From the NCBI RefSeq assembly GCF_046224405.1, contig NZ_JBJXRK010000020.1, forward strand, positions 1 through 45,537: a DNA stretch of 45,537 nucleotides. The letters run 5' to 3'. Positions 35,176-42,421 of the stretch are shown in pieces; the first letter of the stretch is position 1; every line of letters starts with the position of its first letter. Origin of the DNA: Gudongella sp046224405 (GTDB lineage: Bacteria; Bacillota; Clostridia; Tissierellales; Tissierellaceae). The position numbers were made by a program, and so were the translations under genes. The notes beneath the pieces are model-generated. The model was given only the letters and a program-made list of their open reading frames with translations. It had not been told where the DNA came from and did no database searches.

Positions 35176-35883
35176 TCAAGTTACGGAAATCATATTGTAA
35201 AGCTTCAACAACCTGATGTCCTCCTTGGAGACCTTCAGCTGCCTTGCAAGAGCATCATCCTCCTTGAGAATTTTCTTTGAGAAGAGCATCTTTACAGCTA
35301 TAGGCATCATGGGCCTTGAGGAGATCCCAAAGAAAAGCCCCCATTTTATATCAGAATCAAGGAAGGATGCTAGGATGCTTATGGTCACCTGCTCCATGGG
35401 CGTATCCTGATTTTTCATATAGATATTGGTAAGTGCGTCATAGTGTTCAATGTAGCCCCAGTAGGTGTTCTCGCAGTTCTGATAGTTGCTGAAATCCTTG
35501 AAGTTCATATACATCATTATTTTGTACCTTGAGTCACCAGCCTCAGAAAGCACGTCAAATACGCACCTTGAGATCTGGTTGGACCTTCCGTCGAATATGT
35601 ATGAATAGAATTGTGATACTCAGCTGAAGAACGCTGGATTGCTGCCCTTGGTGGCCAAGACTGTCCTCTCGGGACTTGTGTATAGAAGCTGCTCAACATG
35701 TACCTGAAGAGCAGCTGCAATGTCGTATAGTGTTTCAATATCGACTGTTATTTCACCCTTTTCATATTTTGATATTGTCGCCTTGCTTTTGGAAATCATC
35801 TCTGCCAGATCCTGGAGAGTCATTTTTCTTGACTTGCGAAGGCTCCTTATCCTTTTACCTATCTCAGTACTTATCTCTGACAT
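35176..35883 (-). pseudogene. XRE-family regulator gene with in-frame opal stop
   Basis: The reading frame runs 235 codons with one TGA at 35620-35622 (codon 88). The N-terminal Cro/CI helix-turn-helix is intact (IRSLRKSRKMTLQDLAEMISKSKATISKYEKGE, in outline). After the stop, the same frame continues as an unassigned helical domain of about 145 residues. The most likely cause is a single change, for example from CGA (Arg) or TGG (Trp). Selenocysteine is unlikely, because no SECIS-like loop lies 18 nt downstream. A truncated 87-aa HTH protein could still be made. It is divergent from the PatB gene, which it may have regulated. Confidence 0.75.
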
Positions 35884-35940
35884 CCACTACACCTCCCGGA
35901 GTCTATCTAAAATAGAAATTCATATTGATTTTACAGAAAT

Positions 35941-35961
35941 TAATTAGGATTGGACTAATTA
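35941..35961. promoter_or_regulatory. Operator-like palindrome between XRE and PatB genes
   Basis: TAATTAG-N7-CTAATTA is a perfect 7+7 inverted repeat in the divergent region, 58 bp from the XRE start and 121 bp from the PatB start. It is a candidate binding site for the XRE regulator. Confidence 0.45.
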
Positions 35962-36081
35962 TATACCATATGAGTCCATATTTCTACTATAAAGAAACTG
36001 TGCTATTTTGACCAAGTGAGATTTTGGGAGTAGAATTGTTATAAGACCAAGAACTGAACGGATGAAGGAGAGGGTGATCAA

Positions 36082-37275
36082 GTGTATAATTTTAATGAGA
36101 TTATCGACAGAAGAAACACCAATGCAATGAATACTGACGGCTTCAGGGAATACATTTTCCATGCAGACAAGACCATGACATTCCCTTACAAGGACGAGGA
36201 GTTCGTTCGAATGTGGGTTGCTGACATGGAGTTTGCAACACCAGATGTTATAATAGAGGGAATCAAGGAAAGATTGGACAAGAGTATCTTTGGCTACACA
36301 CGAATACTTTCCGATGACTATTACAATGCTTTTGTTGACTGGTGCAGAAGGAGGTATGGCTGGAGTTTTGAGAGAGAACACCTTGTAATGTCCAACGGAA
36401 TAATTCCTGCACTGTTCGAGCTTGTGGACTACATATGCGAACTAGACGAAAAGGTTATATTTTTCACACCATCCTATGCATACTTCAAGTATGCCGCAGA
36501 CTTCCACAATAGGGAGAGTGTGTTTACAGACCTTGTTGAGGAGGAAGGAGACTTTTATGTTGATTTCGAAAATCTGGAGGCAAAGGCCTCTGATGAAAAG
36601 ACGAAGCTTTTCATTCTATGCAATCCCCACAACCCTACAGGAAGGGTTTGGTCAGAGGAGGAGCTTAGGAGGATGGGAGAGATCTGTATAGAGAATGACC
36701 TATGGATAATATCCGATGAAATACATTGCGACCTTTTGAGAAGTGGAGAGAAGCATATCCCTCTAGCTAAGGTGTTCCCAGATTACGACAAGCTCATTAC
36801 CTGCATGGCACCAAGCAAGACCTTTAACATGGCTGGATTGATGATATCTAACATCATAATTCCAAATGATGACCTTAGGAGCATATGGCTGTCAAGACAT
36901 TACAATTTTGATAATCCACTGAGTGTAGCTGGTGCACAGGCCGCCTATGAAAAAGGGGAGCCCTGGCTTGAGGAGCTGACAGAATACCTGGACGAGAACT
37001 TCAGATTCACCAAGGAATACCTGTCTGCCAATCTACCTAAGGCTGTATTCAATATTCCACAGGCAACTTACCTTGCTTGGGTGGATGTTGGGGAGTACTT
37101 CAAAAAGGATGAGGATCTGCCCATGTTCTTTGCATATGAGGCTGGAGTGCTGCTTGAAGGTGGAAATATGTTTGTTCAGAACTCAGATGGCTACATCAGG
37201 TTAAACCTGGCATGCCCCAAGACAATTCTAGAGGAAGGCCTGAAAAGGATCTGCGAGGCAGTAAACAACAAATAG
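36082..37275 (+). CDS. patB: PatB/MalY-type cystathionine beta-lyase (PLP C-S lyase)
   Basis: The 397-aa protein is a PLP fold-type I enzyme of the MalY/PatB branch: MWVADMEF, IFGYTR, CNPHNPTGRVW, ISDEIHCDL and APSKTFNMAGL with the Schiff-base lysine K246. These enzymes cleave cystathionine to homocysteine, pyruvate and ammonia; some act as desulfhydrases or, as MalY, as regulators. GTG at 36082 follows GAGGGTGATC. It is a single gene with its own terminator. The amount of sulfur metabolism nearby is limited to the MetNIQ-type transporter 7 kb upstream. Confidence 0.9.
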   Translation: MYNFNEIIDRRNTNAMNTDGFREYIFHADKTMTFPYKDEEFVRMWVADMEFATPDVIIEGIKERLDKSIFGYTRILSDDYYNAFVDWCRRRYGWSFEREHLVMSNGIIPALFELVDYICELDEKVIFFTPSYAYFKYAADFHNRESVFTDLVEEEGDFYVDFENLEAKASDEKTKLFILCNPHNPTGRVWSEEELRRMGEICIENDLWIISDEIHCDLLRSGEKHIPLAKVFPDYDKLITCMAPSKTFNMAGLMISNIIIPNDDLRSIWLSRHYNFDNPLSVAGAQAAYEKGEPWLEELTEYLDENFRFTKEYLSANLPKAVFNIPQATYLAWVDVGEYFKKDEDLPMFFAYEAGVLLEGGNMFVQNSDGYIRLNLACPKTILEEGLKRICEAVNNK

Positions 37276-37308
37276 ATTGCTAGAACACATCTTAATAAGA
37301 CCGATTGT

Positions 37309-37336
37309 AACGCCAGACCTAGTTCTGGCGTTTTTG
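37309..37336 (+). terminator. Terminator after patB
   Basis: AACGCCAGA and TCTGGCGTT pair around a 6-nt loop, followed by TTTG. Confidence 0.85.
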
Positions 37337-37366
37337 ATTGACTTAAGAGATTAATTGGTTTATACT

Positions 37367-37401
37367 ATGTACAAGACAACTATATACATAATGCATATAG
37401 T
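37367..37401. promoter_or_regulatory. PadR-like operator region
   Basis: ATGTA (37367-37371) and TACAT (37385-37389) form the ATGT...ACAT pattern typical of PadR operators. An overlapping inverted repeat ACTATAT-N9-ATATAGT follows (about 37379-37401). Both lie just upstream of the padR start and suggest autoregulation. Confidence 0.5.
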
Positions 37402-37420
37402 GTTAGCCGGAGGTGGTCAG

Positions 37421-37792
37421 GTGGAAAAAAATCAAGACTTGTTCTGTAGTGGAAAGAGCCATAAGATGGAGAGATTCCTGGAAGTATGTTTGCTGCTGCT
37501 GTTGTATGATGAGGCTGGGTATGGCTATGGACTTATTGAGCAGCTGGAGTATTTTGGCTTCTCTCAGGAGGACCTCAATGTAAGTACACTCTATAGAACC
37601 CTTAGGAAAATGGAAAAGGAGAACCTGGTTTTATCATCGTGGGAAGAGGGAGGTCCAGGGCCAAAGAGGAGAGTTTACGAAATAACAGATGAAGGAAGAG
37701 AGAACCTGGACCAGTGGATCAGGATCCTGGAGATCAAAAAAGCAAGAATTGAAAGGTTAATTGGAAGATATGAAGAAAAGAAACAGAAGTGA
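37421..37792 (+). CDS. PadR-family transcriptional regulator
   Basis: The 123-aa protein has the winged-helix PadR fold: LEVCLLLLLYDEAGYGYGLIEQLEYFG, STLYRTLRKMEKENLVLSSWE and GPKRRVYEITDEG. A C-terminal dimerisation helix with LEIKKARIERLIGRYEEKKQK follows. The GTG start at 37421 follows GGAGGTGG; an earlier ATG at 37364 would place the operator inside the gene. It is the first gene of a unit with a cupin and two permease halves, which it probably controls. Confidence 0.88.
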   Translation: MEKNQDLFCSGKSHKMERFLEVCLLLLLYDEAGYGYGLIEQLEYFGFSQEDLNVSTLYRTLRKMEKENLVLSSWEEGGPGPKRRVYEITDEGRENLDQWIRILEIKKARIERLIGRYEEKKQK

Positions 37793-37806
37793 AGGGTGGG
37801 AGAAAA

Positions 37807-38115
37807 ATGCAAATATTTGATTTGATGAATCTGGAAGCTGAGGGATATGAGAACAGGAAGGTAAATGTTTTTTACCAGAATGAATCATTCAAGACCCGGG
37901 TGATAGTGCTTGAGGCTGGAGGTAAAATTCCAGAATGCCAGATGGATACCTATGTGATGTTCTATGTGGTCAAAGGAGAAGTGACTTTAAGTAAAAACCA
38001 GGAAACATCAATACTGAAGGAAAACCAGGTGTTTATTACCGAACCGGCATTGCTTTCAATGGAATCTGCCGAGGGAGCTAGACTTATGGGGATACAGATA
38101 AAGGCAGGAAATTAG
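37807..38115 (+). CDS. Small cupin-domain protein
   Basis: The 102-aa protein has one cupin barrel. The first part (KTRVIVLEAGGKIPECQMDTYVMFYVVKGEVTLSKN) carries the G-x-x-x-x-x-C/H and VVKGE pattern of a small cupin, although the usual metal histidines are largely replaced (C and D instead). A second half has ILKENQVFITEPALL. It could bind a ligand or metal, but I cannot name it. It starts 14 nt after padR and is followed 12 nt later by the permease genes, so it belongs to that operon. Confidence 0.7.
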   Translation: MQIFDLMNLEAEGYENRKVNVFYQNESFKTRVIVLEAGGKIPECQMDTYVMFYVVKGEVTLSKNQETSILKENQVFITEPALLSMESAEGARLMGIQIKAGN

Positions 38116-38127
38116 GAAGGTGATATT

Positions 38128-38607
38128 ATGGGAACGTTTGTAACTATCTACAGTCTATTGGGCATAAGCTTGGTTTTATCCCTTGTTAAAAGCAGGGAAA
38201 AAACAAAGAAGGCATTTAAGGTTGCTGGTAAAGCATTGCTTAAGTCGGCACCGAGCCTCTTGGCGGTATTGGGAATTGTTGGGTTAACCTTAGGTGTACT
38301 AACTCCAGAGACAATTTCGAATCTGGTAGGAGCTGAGGCTGGCTTTATGGCAACTATTGCAGCTGCGGTGATAGGTGCTGTTACCTTGATTCCTTCACTG
38401 GTAGCATTCCCTTTGGCTGGTTCATTACTGAGATCAGGTGCAACTGTTATGACGATTTCAGCATTTATAACCACCCTTGTTATGGTTGGAGTTGTGACTG
38501 CACCCATGGAAATAAAAACACTGGGGAAAAAATTCACAGTCCTTCGAAACGGATTGGGGTTTTTGGTTGCACTTATCATAGCGGGTATAATGGGGTTGAT
38601 ATTATGA
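38128..38607 (+). CDS. Permease, first half (DUF318/ArsP-like)
   Basis: The 159-aa membrane protein has four to five hydrophobic segments, with SLLAVLGIVGLTLGVLTPETISNLVGAEAGFMATIAAAVIGAVTLIPSLVAFPLAGSLLRSGA in pieces typical of the PF03773 permease family (motifs GAVTLIPSLVAFPLAGSL and TTLVMVGVVTAPME). It overlaps the next gene by 4 nt. In many organisms the two halves are fused in one protein that exports organic or inorganic arsenic compounds or other substrates. Here the substrate is unknown. AGGAAGGTGAT precedes the start. Confidence 0.75.
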   Translation: MGTFVTIYSLLGISLVLSLVKSREKTKKAFKVAGKALLKSAPSLLAVLGIVGLTLGVLTPETISNLVGAEAGFMATIAAAVIGAVTLIPSLVAFPLAGSLLRSGATVMTISAFITTLVMVGVVTAPMEIKTLGKKFTVLRNGLGFLVALIIAGIMGLIL

Positions 38608-39170
38608 TGGAGATGATTAAGAAGTTCAGACTGCCAATTCTGATTGGATTCATATATGCAGCATTGGCTTTGTTTGTGCCTATCGCAGCTTCACGCTCCA
38701 CTAAGGTGTTGTGGGATTATTTCAAAGAAATGGCAATGATTATGCCTCCTGTATTTTTACTGATGGGGCTCATGGAGGTGTGGGTACCAAAAAACGAGAT
38801 ACAAAAGTGGCTTGGAAGCGGTGCAGGGATCCGAGGTGGTGTTATTTCCTTTGTCCTGGGCACTTTACCTACAGGACCTTTGTATGTTGCATTTCCAATG
38901 ACTGCAACACTATTGAGAAAAGGAGCCAGTATAACAAACATGATATTGTTTTTAGGGTCTTGGGCAGCTCTTAAGATTCCTCAGTTGATGATTGAGATTA
39001 AATTTCTGGGGATTCCCTTTACGGCATTAAGGTTTGTCTTAACCCTGGCTGGATTGATTGCAATGGGTTTTATCATGGAGACGGCTTTGGGACACAGGTC
39101 AGTGGATAAATGGCTTCCACCAGAAGATGAGGAAGCTGGGAATGGCATGAAAGGTAAAATGAAGATATGA
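38604..39170 (+). CDS. Permease, second half (DUF318/ArsP-like)
   Basis: The 188-aa membrane protein has four to five hydrophobic segments and the matching second permease half: MIMPPVFLLMGLMEVWVPKNEIQKWLGSGAGIRGGVISFVLGTLPTGPLYVAFP in pieces (PPVFLLMGLMEVWVP, GTLPTGPLYVAFPM) and GSWAALKIPQ. The glycine-proline pattern of the pore region recurs in both halves, suggesting an ancient duplication and a two-subunit transporter. It shares 4 nt (ATGA) with the first half. Confidence 0.75.
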   Translation: MMEMIKKFRLPILIGFIYAALALFVPIAASRSTKVLWDYFKEMAMIMPPVFLLMGLMEVWVPKNEIQKWLGSGAGIRGGVISFVLGTLPTGPLYVAFPMTATLLRKGASITNMILFLGSWAALKIPQLMIEIKFLGIPFTALRFVLTLAGLIAMGFIMETALGHRSVDKWLPPEDEEAGNGMKGKMKI

Positions 39171-39201
39171 TTGTAAAGAGCCTTAAGGAACGGAGGCTAT
39201 T

Positions 39202-39291
39202 ATGAGTGATATTTTCAGTATGAAGGATACTTTTATGACCCCTTTGATTAAGCTTGTTATAAGGTACCCAAACATAATGGAATCCAACTAA
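39202..39291 (+). CDS. Possible 29-aa small protein
   Basis: ATG at 39202, 5 nt after GGAGG (39192-39196), opens 29 codons: MSDIFSMKDTFMTPLIKLVI and then RYPNIMESN. It lies 31 bp after the permease operon and right before the terminator at 39294-39333. The ribosome binding site is good, but there is no way to tell from sequence whether it is translated. It may be the remnant of a longer gene. Confidence 0.4.
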   Translation: MSDIFSMKDTFMTPLIKLVIRYPNIMESN

Positions 39292-39293
39292 AG

Positions 39294-39333
39294 AAAAATC
39301 TGGAGACAAAGATAATGTCCCCAGATTTTTTTT
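39294..39333. terminator. Terminator between the small ORF and dodecin gene
   Basis: AAATCTGGAGAC and GTCCCCAGATTT pair with one mismatch around a 13-nt loop, with A-run before and T-run after, so it works for both converging transcripts. Confidence 0.85.
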
Positions 39334-39532
39334 AGTCAACTATAAATGAAACCTTTACATTGACTCTGTACCTTACTATCTTGCCATCCTCGACAATGGC
39401 CTGGAAGTCCTTAACATAAACCGATGTAACATTTTTTACTGTCTTTGACACTTCCTCAACTGCCTTTTGTGCGGCAGCCTCCCAACCTTCAGGTGATTCC
39501 GCAAGAATTTCAACAACTTTTACTACTGACAT
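39332..39532 (-). CDS. Dodecin family flavin-binding protein
   Basis: The 66-aa protein is a complete dodecin: VVKVVEILAESPEGWEAAAQKAV, then VSKTVKNVTSVYVKDFQAIV and VRYRVNVKVSFIVD. Dodecins form 12-subunit shells that store flavin or coenzyme A, with binding at the two central aromatic positions; W17 is in the expected place. The start at 39532 follows AGGAGG. Confidence 0.93.
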   Translation of the reverse strand: MSVVKVVEILAESPEGWEAAAQKAVEEVSKTVKNVTSVYVKDFQAIVEDGKIVRYRVNVKVSFIVD

Positions 39533-39636
39533 TTTCCAATTCCTCCTTTTAAGAGTTCACGATTAAACTACTCTCTATATTCCTTCTACCCAATTAGCTC
39601 TAAAAAGCATCAGAGCGTATACTTTGTTTTTAGTAG

Positions 39637-39665
39637 CAAACATCAGGGACGGTTCTTTTTGTTTG
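39637..39665 (-). repeat. REP-like 29-bp repeat, copy 1 (inverted)
   Basis: Read on the minus strand, it begins CAAACAAAAAGAACCGTCCC, then TGA and TGTTTG. The ends CAAACA and TGTTTG are inverted repeats. It lies upstream of the RAYT gene, and its inner end provides part of the -35 box (TTGACT at 39663-39668). Confidence 0.8.
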
Positions 39666-39690
39666 ACTTGCCTCTCAAAAATGATAAAAT
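39663..39690 (+). promoter_or_regulatory. Promoter of the RAYT gene
   Basis: TTGACT (39663-39668), a 16-bp spacer and TAAAAT (39685-39690) preceded by TGA give an extended -10. The -35 overlaps the outer end of repeat copy 1. Confidence 0.6.
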
Positions 39691-39708
39691 GTAGAGGAGG
39701 TGATTGGT

Positions 39709-40479
39709 TTGCCAAGGCATGCAAGAATTGAAAGCGAAACGAAGCATTATCATGTAATGACAAGAGGGATCAACAAGGACAAGATTTTTTCTGGTGAGAG
39801 TGATAAGAAAAAGTTAATGGAATTGTTAAGGTCAAAGCTGGAGGATGTGGATATTACGTGTGTTGGATATTGTATCATGGATAATCATCTACATCTTGCT
39901 CTAGTAGGGGAGATAGAGGAACTGAGAAGCTTTATGAAAAAAGTCAATATTTCCTATGCAATGTATTACAATCGAAAGCATAATCGTATAGGACCAGTGT
40001 TTCAGGATAGGTTTAAAAGTGAGAACATCTTTAATGAAAGTCACCTAATGGGTGTAATTAGATATATTCACAATAATCCAGTCAACGCTGGCATGGTTAA
40101 GACCCCAGAGGAATATAAATGGAGTAGCATGAACGAATATATAACCAAGGAATTATTCTTAATTGGGGTTGAAACCAAAGAAAATGTTTTAGGTGGATTC
40201 AATTCCAAGGATGGATTTATGGAGTTCCACAAGCAAAATGATGATAGAGAGTATTTAGAGACAAAAGAAGAGGAAAGAAAGCATCAAGACAAAAAAATCA
40301 GGAAGATAATTGAATCATACTTTAAAGATAAGGGTATGGTTGAAGAGAATCAGATTAAAGACTTGGATAGCTTGATTGTACTTTTGATAGAAAGAGGCTT
40401 ATCCTATAGAAAAGTGGCAAAACTTACAAATACAAGCGTTCATAGGGTGTATATTGCAAACAAAAAGAACCGTCCCTAG
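39709..40479 (+). CDS. RAYT-type Y1 transposase (IS200-like, REP-associated)
   Basis: The 256-aa protein has the Y1 (HUH) transposase domain: TKHYHVMTRGINKDKIF, the HUH motif NHLHLAL with H60 and H62, tyrosines near residues 83-87 (SYAMYYNRK), and RIGPVFQDRFKS. A C-terminal helical extension (GLSYRKVAKLTNTSVHRV) looks like a helix-turn-helix that binds the repeat. The TTG start at 39709 follows GAGGAGGTGAT. Its last codons (KKNRP and the stop) fall inside repeat copy 2. RAYTs nick REP hairpins and are usually domesticated. Confidence 0.9.
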   Translation: MPRHARIESETKHYHVMTRGINKDKIFSGESDKKKLMELLRSKLEDVDITCVGYCIMDNHLHLALVGEIEELRSFMKKVNISYAMYYNRKHNRIGPVFQDRFKSENIFNESHLMGVIRYIHNNPVNAGMVKTPEEYKWSSMNEYITKELFLIGVETKENVLGGFNSKDGFMEFHKQNDDREYLETKEEERKHQDKKIRKIIESYFKDKGMVEENQIKDLDSLIVLLIERGLSYRKVAKLTNTSVHRVYIANKKNRP

Positions 40480-40485
40480 TGTTTG
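40457..40485 (+). repeat. REP-like 29-bp repeat, copy 2
   Basis: CAAACAAAAAGAACCGTCCC, then TAG and TGTTTG, in inverted orientation to copy 1. It supplies the RAYT stop codon and lies just before the AAAGGAGAG ribosome binding site of degV. Confidence 0.85.
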
Positions 40486-40499
40486 AAAGGAGAGATGAC

Positions 40500-41327
40500 G
40501 TGATAAGCTTAGTGACTGACAGCTCAGCTGATTTACCAAAGGAAATAATTGAAAGATATGATATTTCCGTTGTCCCATTAAATGTTTTAATTAATGGGAA
40601 AGAATATGTTGAAGGTGTTGACATCTCGGCAGAAGAGTTTTGTGAAATGATGATCAATTCGGAGGAACTACCAAAGACATCGCAACCCTCGCCAGAGGTT
40701 TTTAAGAAGCATTTTGAAAACCTATCCAAGGAAGGTCCAGTACTCTGTTTGACAATTTCCTCCCAATTAAGTGGTACATATCAATCAGCATGCTTGGCAA
40801 GCGACATGGCGGATGCAGACGTGACAGTTTTTGATACATTGGCAGGCTCAATGGGTCATGGCCTACAGCTTATGGAAGCAGGAAGATTGATTGAAGAAGG
40901 ACTTTCCATGGAGGAAGTGGTTGAAAAGCTTAAGGAATTCAGAAGCCGTTCCAATATATTGATCTTGCTTGACACCCTTGAAAATATAGTAAAGGGTGGT
41001 AGAGCAAGCAAGTATGCCGGTGCAGTAACAGAGATACTCAATATAAAGGTGTTATTGGAAGGGATAGATGGAAAAGTTGAAATGATAGAAAAAGTGAGAG
41101 GCACAAAAAAATTTACCAATAGAGTCTTGGAGGTCATAGGTGAAAGAAAGAGTGACTTTTCAGATACGGTATTTGCGATTACCCATGTCAACAATCAAAA
41201 AGGTGCTGAAAAATTACGAGACTTAATAATGGAAAAATATAAACCAAAAGATATAATCATAAATTACATGGGAGCTACAATGGGAACATATGCTGGGAAA
41301 GACGGCATGATCGTCTCATTTTACTAG
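40500..41327 (+). CDS. degV: DegV family fatty-acid-binding protein
   Basis: The 275-aa protein has the DegV fold: LVTDSSADLPKEIIERYDISVVPLNV, the S-x-x-T-S-Q-P motif (LPKTSQPSPEVF), ISSQLSGTYQSA and GGRASK. DegV proteins bind fatty acids; in Firmicutes they serve as FakB-like subunits for fatty-acid kinase, but the FakA gene is not in the window. GTG at 40500 follows AAAGGAGAG. The gene lies between repeat copies 2 and 3, which are direct to each other. Confidence 0.9.
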   Translation: MISLVTDSSADLPKEIIERYDISVVPLNVLINGKEYVEGVDISAEEFCEMMINSEELPKTSQPSPEVFKKHFENLSKEGPVLCLTISSQLSGTYQSACLASDMADADVTVFDTLAGSMGHGLQLMEAGRLIEEGLSMEEVVEKLKEFRSRSNILILLDTLENIVKGGRASKYAGAVTEILNIKVLLEGIDGKVEMIEKVRGTKKFTNRVLEVIGERKSDFSDTVFAITHVNNQKGAEKLRDLIMEKYKPKDIIINYMGATMGTYAGKDGMIVSFY

Positions 41328-41328
41328 G

Positions 41329-41357
41329 CAAACAAAAAGAACCGTCCCAGGTGTTTG
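41329..41357 (+). repeat. REP-like 29-bp repeat, copy 3
   Basis: CAAACAAAAAGAACCGTCCC, then AGG and TGTTTG, 1 nt after the degV stop. It is direct to copy 2 (872 bp away) and leads into the GGAGGAGG ribosome binding site of the next gene. Confidence 0.85.
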
Positions 41358-41369
41358 GAGGAGGAAAGT

Positions 41370-41834
41370 ATGATTGAATATGAGAACAAGCTAAAGGAAT
41401 ATATAATTCATAACAGCATTGAAGCAGACCACATACATTTTGAAGACATATGTCACTCCGTTCAGGAAGCAGCTGATGCAGCTGGAGCAACACCTGATGA
41501 TCTGGTGAAGAATATATGTATGGTTGATGACAAGGGAAATCTAATTGTTGCCATTGTAAAGGGTGAGGACCGGGTGAGTACATCCAGAGTGGGCAAGACC
41601 TTGAAAATAGATAGACCGAGAATTGCAACTGAGGATGAGATCCTGGATAAGTCAGGTTACCCTTGTGGTGGGGTCCCATCATTTGGTTATGATGCAACAT
41701 TTATTGTTGACCCAAAAGTCATGGATAAGGACTACATATATACTGGTGGTGGATCTGAATATTCTCTGGTACGCATTAAGAGTGAGAATCTAACAAAGGT
41801 CAATAAGGGATTGACAATGAGAGTGAGGAAGTAA
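41370..41834 (+). CDS. YbaK/EbsC-type aminoacyl-tRNA deacylase
   Basis: The 154-aa protein is a YbaK/ProX-family editing domain: ATPDDLVKNICMVDDKGNLIVAIVKGEDRV with the conserved K (about 47), then GYPCGGVPSFGYDATFIVDPKVM and a Y-TGGGSEYSLVRI segment. It removes mis-charged amino acids such as alanine or cysteine from tRNAs such as tRNA-Pro. The start at 41370 follows GGAGGAGG. It stands 3 nt before ywbE, so the two are co-transcribed. Confidence 0.88.
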   Translation: MIEYENKLKEYIIHNSIEADHIHFEDICHSVQEAADAAGATPDDLVKNICMVDDKGNLIVAIVKGEDRVSTSRVGKTLKIDRPRIATEDEILDKSGYPCGGVPSFGYDATFIVDPKVMDKDYIYTGGGSEYSLVRIKSENLTKVNKGLTMRVRK

Positions 41835-41837
41835 CAT

Positions 41838-42035
41838 ATGAGTGGAAATTTGAGAGAAAAAATTGAAATAGGCAGCAAGGTCAGAGTTGTACAGAAGCAA
41901 GATCAGAGGTCGGGAAAGTTGACCGAGGGTAGCGTTGAGAAGATTCTTACCAAGTCATCATCACATCCTCATGGAATCAAGGTGATGCTTGATGATGGGA
42001 CTGTTGGAAGGGTAAAGGAAATAATAAATAGTTAG
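41838..42035 (+). CDS. ywbE: YwbE-family small protein
   Basis: The 65-aa protein is a complete YwbE (DUF2196): REKIEIGSKVRVVQKQDQRSGKLTEG and ILTKSSSHPHGIKVMLDDGTVGRVKEI. The family is short, widespread and of unknown function, with an SH3-like fold. Its stop overlaps the next gene by one base (TAGTG). Confidence 0.9.
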   Translation: MSGNLREKIEIGSKVRVVQKQDQRSGKLTEGSVEKILTKSSSHPHGIKVMLDDGTVGRVKEIINS

Positions 42036-42385
42036 TGGGTGAAGGGTTGAATATACAAATTTTTGGAGCAAACAAGTGCTTCGACACAAAAAAGGCAGAA
42101 AGATATTTCAAGGAAAGAAAGATCAAGTTTCAATACAAGGATCTGTACAGATATGGCCTTAGCAAAGGTGAATTTGAAAACATCAAAGCTTCCGTTGGAA
42201 TGGAAAACCTAGTGAACACAAAATCAAAGGATTACGAAAAACTCAATCTACATCGGATTAGAGGAAATGCCATCCGGGAGGAGATTATACTAAGCAACCC
42301 AAAGCTCTTCAGAACACCTATCGTGAGAAACGGAAAGCAGGCAACCGTGGGCTATAAACCTGAAATCTGGAAGGAATGGGAATAG
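42035..42385 (+). CDS. ArsC/Spx-like glutaredoxin-fold protein
   Basis: The 116-aa protein has the ArsC/Spx fold: IQIFGANKCFDTKKAERYFKERKI with a single active-site cysteine, IRGNAIREEI, and FRTPIVRNGKQATVGYKPEIW. It resembles small arsenate reductases and Spx-like regulators. Only one cysteine is seen, so a glutathione-like partner or a non-reductase role is possible. GTG at 42035 overlaps the ywbE stop; an internal TTG at 42047 is also possible. Confidence 0.78.
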   Translation: MGEGLNIQIFGANKCFDTKKAERYFKERKIKFQYKDLYRYGLSKGEFENIKASVGMENLVNTKSKDYEKLNLHRIRGNAIREEIILSNPKLFRTPIVRNGKQATVGYKPEIWKEWE

Positions 42386-42421
42386 TTGGGTATACTAAAG
42401 AAAAAGGAGAGGTGATGGTAC

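Noticed and set aside
35600..35622. Opal codon in the XRE gene as selenocysteine
   Set aside because: The bases 18 nt downstream do not form a GGUC-loop hairpin as they do in fdhA, and DNA-binding regulators of this family are not known selenoproteins.
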